From assembly GCF_000955905.1 (NCBI RefSeq), contig NZ_CP011097.1:956582-1020581 (forward strand): a stretch of DNA of 64,000 bases. Direction: 5' to 3'. Positions 61,125 to 64,000 of this stretch are shown one piece after another; the stretch's first letter is position 1, and the number at the start of each line of letters is the position of its first letter. A program made the position numbers and the translations under genes. The notes below the pieces were generated by a model. It saw nothing but the letters and a program-made list of their open reading frames with translations, had not been told where the DNA came from and made no database searches. The DNA is from Candidatus Nitrosotenuis cloacae. Lineage in GTDB: Archaea > Thermoproteota > Nitrososphaeria > Nitrososphaerales > Nitrosopumilaceae.

Positions 61125-62228
61125 ATGGGAATTCCTGAAAAAATTAAAGCTATTCAAGATCAGATACATTCAACTCAGCTGAACAAGGCAACAGAGCACC
61201 ACGTCGGTTTACTCAAAGCAAAGATTGCCAAGCTAAAGCGAGAGCAGGAAACCAATCAGGCAAAAAAATCCGGCATCAGCTCCGATGGATTTGATGTAAA
61301 AAGATCAGGCGATGCAACCGTTGTGTTTATTGGATTACCCAGTGTTGGAAAATCAACCCTACTTAACAAGCTGACAGGCTCCAAGTCCGCCGTTGCAGCA
61401 TATCAATTCACAACACTAACGGTAGTGCCTGGCATGTTGGAGTATAGAGGAGCTAGGATCCAAGTCTTGGACTTGCCTGGAATCATCGAAGGTGCATCAA
61501 GAGGAAAAGGCCTTGGGAAAAGAATTCTCTCGGTTGCAAGAAGCGCAGACTTGGTAATCTTGGTTTTGGATGTTTTTCAACCATACCATGAAAATGTGCT
61601 AAGAACAGAGCTTGGCAATATCGGCATAAGACTGGACCAAAAACCCCCAAACATAGTAGTAGAAAAGGCGGCAATTGGAGGCGTGGCAGTAGCCCAGCAG
61701 GTAAAGCTAACCTCAATGTCTGAAAAACTGGTGCGTGAAATACTAAACGTGTATGGCATTACCAGCGCCAGGGTAGTAATACGCGAAGATATTACCTCAG
61801 AGCAGCTAGTGGATCATCTAACAGGTGATAAAAGCTATGCAGAATCGCTTACCATCCTAAACAAGATAGATCTGGTAGATCCAAAGTTTGTCAAAGAGGT
61901 AAAGACCAAGGTAAAATCCGAGGTCATACCAATATCTGCAGACTCGGGACTCAACATAGAGATGGTTAAGGAAAAAATCTACGAAAAACTTGACTTTATT
62001 CGATTATACATGAGACCAAAAGGCGGCGAGACAGATTTCAAAGAACCATTAATCATTAGACGAAACTCTACAATTGAAGATGTCTGCAACAAATTGCATC
62101 GAAGCTTGAAAAAAGAATTTCGCTATGGCTTGGTTTGGGGAAAGAGTGTCAAGTTTGGCGGACAACGAGTTGGATTACAGCATGTTCTACAAGATGAAGA
62201 TGTGTTGACAATTATCAAGACAAGATAG
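61125..62228 (+). CDS. DRG-family GTPase with TGS domain
   Basis: 367 residues. N-terminal helical domain (1-62), G domain with Walker A GLPSVGKST (70-78), G3 DLPG (about 117) and G4 NKID (about 246), an inserted S5D2L-like part, and a C-terminal TGS domain (about 293-365). DRG proteins bind GTP and the ribosome or mRNA; archaeal members associate with translation. Complete and conserved in look. Confidence 0.93.
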   Translation: MGIPEKIKAIQDQIHSTQLNKATEHHVGLLKAKIAKLKREQETNQAKKSGISSDGFDVKRSGDATVVFIGLPSVGKSTLLNKLTGSKSAVAAYQFTTLTVVPGMLEYRGARIQVLDLPGIIEGASRGKGLGKRILSVARSADLVILVLDVFQPYHENVLRTELGNIGIRLDQKPPNIVVEKAAIGGVAVAQQVKLTSMSEKLVREILNVYGITSARVVIREDITSEQLVDHLTGDKSYAESLTILNKIDLVDPKFVKEVKTKVKSEVIPISADSGLNIEMVKEKIYEKLDFIRLYMRPKGGETDFKEPLIIRRNSTIEDVCNKLHRSLKKEFRYGLVWGKSVKFGGQRVGLQHVLQDEDVLTIIKTR

Positions 62229-62233
62229 ATCAC

Positions 62234-62410
62234 ATGGATCAAGAAACAGAAAACCGTTGGTGCAAATATTGTATGAGTAAAACAAAACAAGAGATTGTTT
62301 TCATTGCAATTAATGCAACTTACAAGCGCAGAAGACAATACAAATGCACAATTTGCAATCACACAAGTTGGTTGCAAGGAAAAAGACCGTCAGCTGAAAG
62401 TGTTTATTGA
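62234..62410 (+). CDS. Zinc-ribbon microprotein
   Basis: 58 residues with C-x2-C pairs (CKYC at 10-13, CTIC at 38-41) around a basic loop (YKRRRQYK), typical of small archaeal zinc ribbons. ATG six nt after the DRG stop, so very likely the same transcript and perhaps linked to the GTPase function. Confidence 0.72.
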   Translation: MDQETENRWCKYCMSKTKQEIVFIAINATYKRRRQYKCTICNHTSWLQGKRPSAESVY

Positions 62411-62525
62411 AATTTTTGCGATCAGAAATTTTTTTGCAATAAAAAAATCGTGTACAATATGTAATCAGTTGGTGTAATTTTGTTTAGTATTACTATAGAA
62501 AAACAAGCAATCAGCACTTTTTGTA

Positions 62526-62654
62526 ATGGCTACTAAACGTAAAGCAGCAGCTAAACGTAAAGCACCAAAGCGAAAGGCAGCTTCAAAGAAGAAGGCAGCT
62601 CCAAAACGCAAGGCAGCTAAGCGAAAGGCTCCAGCAAAAAAGCGACGACGATAA
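62526..62654 (+). CDS. Lys/Ala/Arg-rich basic microprotein
   Basis: 42 residues made almost wholly of Lys, Arg, Ala and Pro with repeated K-R-K-A and A-A-x-K-R-K units, like the C-terminal tail of histone H1 or bacterial Hc1-like proteins. Expected to bind DNA or RNA unspecifically and to be unstructured. TACTATAG upstream, and a strong hairpin with a T-run follows the stop, framing it as a single transcript. Confidence 0.75.
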   Translation: MATKRKAAAKRKAPKRKAASKKKAAPKRKAAKRKAPAKKRRR

Positions 62655-62665
62655 GAAATCGCACC

Positions 62666-62702
62666 GCGTCAATCTAATGATTGACGCAAATTTACTTTTT
62701 CT
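62666..62702 (+). terminator. Hairpin with T-rich tail
   Basis: GCGTCAATC (62666-62674) and GATTGACGC (62679-62687), a perfect 9-bp stem with a TAAT loop, followed by AAATTTACTTTTT. It lies 12 nt after the stop of the basic microprotein gene and in front of a convergent gene. Confidence 0.55.
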
Positions 62703-62724
62703 AGATTAATTTCTAAACTAAATT

Positions 62725-63009
62725 TTAACTGAACATTTGACTTGGTGGTGGCGGTGATTGTTTATCTTTGAGACTTTTCTCAACTGAAAACTTTCTATCA
62801 TTTGGTATGATAGATATCTTGACGGATGTATTGATTGCATAATGTGGGGTACCGTCTGGATTTCTATGATTGGTTGCAATGCCAACTCTATCCAGATCAA
62901 CTTTTACCTTGACTAGTGCACCATCTTCCAGCTTGAATGCAACAAAGTCTCCGCCGACTCGCTCATAGTCAAGCATTTTAAAATCAATTTTATTTTTGGA
63001 TTCGCTCAT
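62725..63009 (-). CDS. Hypothetical protein downstream of the collagen-like gene
   Basis: 94 residues, soluble, beta-rich core (about 17-70; DFVAFKLEDGALVKVKVDLD) with a polar/Pro tail (PPPPSQMF). No family recognised. ATG at 63009, eight nt after the stop of the collagen-like gene, so co-transcribed and perhaps a partner of it. Confidence 0.62.
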   Translation of the reverse strand: MSESKNKIDFKMLDYERVGGDFVAFKLEDGALVKVKVDLDRVGIATNHRNPDGTPHYAINTSVKISIIPNDRKFSVEKSLKDKQSPPPPSQMFS

Positions 63010-63017
63010 TTTTCACT

Positions 63018-64000
63018 CTAGTATAGGTAGCTCATCAGTTTTATCTGCTCTTCAGTAGAGATGATGTTTTTTGCAGTGAGAACCTCAAGTAGTTCCTTGA
63101 AGAGTGCCTTTTGCTCATCAGACATGCCAGCTGCCCCCGGTGGACCTGGTGGACCTGGTGGACCCCTCGGACCCTTATCACCCGATGGACCCTGCGGACC
63201 TAGCGTTCCCTTATCACCCGAGGGACCCTTAGGACCTGCAGGACCACGCTCGCCTTGCGGGCCTTGGATTCCTTGAGGGCCTTGCGGGCCTTTCTCTCCG
63301 GGCAGTCCTTGTGGTCCTGGCTCGCCTTGCGGTCCTTGTGGACCAGATGGTCCTTTATCGCCAGGTGTGCCAGTAGGTCCTGTTAGTCCCTTTTCTCCAG
63401 CAGGGCCTTGAGGACCACGCGGACCACGCTCGCCTTGCGGGCCTGGAACCCCAGTTAATCCTTTTTCACCTGCTGGGCCTTGCGGACCTTGAGGACCTTT
63501 ATCACCAATATCGCCTTGTGGTCCCTTTGGACCTTTATCACCCGGTGCTCCCGGTGGGCCTAGTGGACCATTATCACCTGCAGGGCCCTGTGGTCCTCTT
63601 GGACCGCGCTCTCCGATCGGTCCTTGAATCCCTTTGTCGCCAGGTGGTCCGTTGGGGCCAGTAGGGCCCTTGTCACCAACAGGACCGGGCGGTCCGATTA
63701 CTCCTTTATCACCAATAATTCCTTGAATGCCAGTTGGTCCTTTCTCACCTTGCTGGCCTGGCGGACCAGTGACTCCTTTGTCGCCAGATTGTCCGATTGG
63801 GCCCTTGTCACCTTTATCACCAGGCGGTCCTGGTGGGCCCTTGTCGCCCTTGTCTCCTTTATCGCCAGTTAATCCTTTGTCACCCTTGTCACCTTTATCG
63901 CCAGGTGGGCCCTTGTCGCCTTTGTCTCCTTTATCGCCAGTTAATCCTTTGTCGCCTTTTTCTCCCTTGTCACCAGACGGGCCGATTGGGCCTCGGTCAC
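63018..64000 (-). CDS. Collagen-like protein, 3' part (partial)
   Basis: 327 visible codons; the 5' end is beyond the window. About 97 uninterrupted G-x-y triplets (63126-64000), with [12 protein letters not shown] and G-L-T common, then a 35-residue C-terminal helical domain ([17 protein letters not shown]). Gly-x-y repeats form trimeric collagen triple helices; here charged Asp-Lys pairs and Pro give stability without hydroxylation. The C-terminal domain may drive trimer registration. Collagen-like proteins are rare in archaea; the start and any signal peptide are not visible. Confidence 0.88.
   Translation of the reverse strand, partial: DRGPIGPSGDKGEKGDKGLTGDKGDKGDKGPPGDKGDKGDKGLTGDKGDKGDKGPPGPPGDKGDKGPIGQSGDKGVTGPPGQQGEKGPTGIQGIIGDKGVIGPPGPVGDKGPTGPNGPPGDKGIQGPIGERGPRGPQGPAGDNGPLGPPGAPGDKGPKGPQGDIGDKGPQGPQGPAGEKGLTGVPGPQGERGPRGPQGPAGEKGLTGPTGTPGDKGPSGPQGPQGEPGPQGLPGEKGPQGPQGIQGPQGERGPAGPKGPSGDKGTLGPQGPSGDKGPRGPPGPPGPPGAAGMSDEQKALFKELLEVLTAKNIISTEEQIKLMSYLY

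Noticed and set aside
63061-63872. Plus-strand Pro/Gly-rich and other ORFs at the right edge
   Set aside because: Antisense shadows of the Gly-x-y repeat; periodicity belongs to the minus-strand collagen-like gene, which runs off the window and so lacks a visible start.
63126-64000. Short periodic DNA repeat that could suggest a CRISPR array
   Set aside because: The 9-bp periodicity without unique spacers is coding repeat (Gly-x-y), not direct repeats separated by spacers.

Overview
The window reads as chromosome of a Nitrososphaerota (thaumarchaeal) archaeon, probably of the Nitrosopumilus/Nitrosotenuis type. Evidence in the sequence: a CdvA-type cell-division gene, archaeal EF-2, FEN1 with a PCNA-binding tail, a proteasome beta subunit, archaeal TrmI and ArgS, an intron-containing tRNA-Ser, many small Cys-rich proteins, a secreted cupredoxin, futalosine-route menaquinone genes, and frequent leaderless promoters with a TATA-like box about 25 nt before an ATG, GTG or TTG start. 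Ammonia-oxidation genes are not in the window, so that lifestyle is not shown directly. Genes are densely packed on both strands; no insertion sequence, prophage or CRISPR array was seen.

Layout. 1-4.9 kb: EF-2 5' end, SIS and CBS proteins, MqnD-like and MqnE menaquinone enzymes around an intergenic region rich in inverted repeats. 5-7.1 kb: three secreted coiled-coil proteins in tandem. 7.2-13.2 kb: C2H2 microprotein, TPR proteins, malic enzyme, response regulator, Lrp/AsnC regulator, membrane J-protein. 13.3-17.6 kb: HD-domain protein, MFS transporter, DUF5679 microprotein, winged-helix protein. 17.6-20.6 kb: SNF2 helicase interrupted in its Walker A motif by a 424-aa intein. 20.8-27.6 kb: PAC2 protein, a giant PKD-type surface protein divergent from another secreted protein across a GATC-rich promoter region, and a cupredoxin. 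27.6-35.8 kb: SWIM and winged-helix proteins, PIN plus pseudo-receiver pair, two ABC permeases, coiled-coil/JAMM pair. 35.8-40.3 kb: a two-gene exopolysaccharide unit (processive glycosyltransferase plus double deacetylase-like protein). 40.4-43.3 kb: ParB-like protein, tRNA-Ser(CGA), FEN1. 44-50.9 kb: acetyl-CoA synthetase, CdvA, double-ThyX, MsrB, homoserine dehydrogenase, PUA protein. 51.7-53 kb: an A+T-rich patch with a RelA/SpoT-type alarmone synthetase. 53-62.4 kb: housekeeping block (proteasome beta, M20 peptidase, NAD(P)HX dehydratase, TrmI, two response regulators, ArgS, phosphoglycolate phosphatase, DRG GTPase). 62.5-64 kb: Lys/Ala-rich basic microprotein and the 3' part of a collagen-like protein.

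Working together: MqnE and the MqnD-like protein belong to one quinone pathway; the cupredoxin and the large deacetylase-like protein carry the same C-terminal W-W repeat, suggesting common cell-surface placement; the glycosyltransferase and deacetylase probably make and modify one exopolysaccharide; psmB, PAC2 and the JAMM protein relate to protein turnover. A recurring layout feature is that convergent genes often interlock their stop codons over four bases (YTAG).
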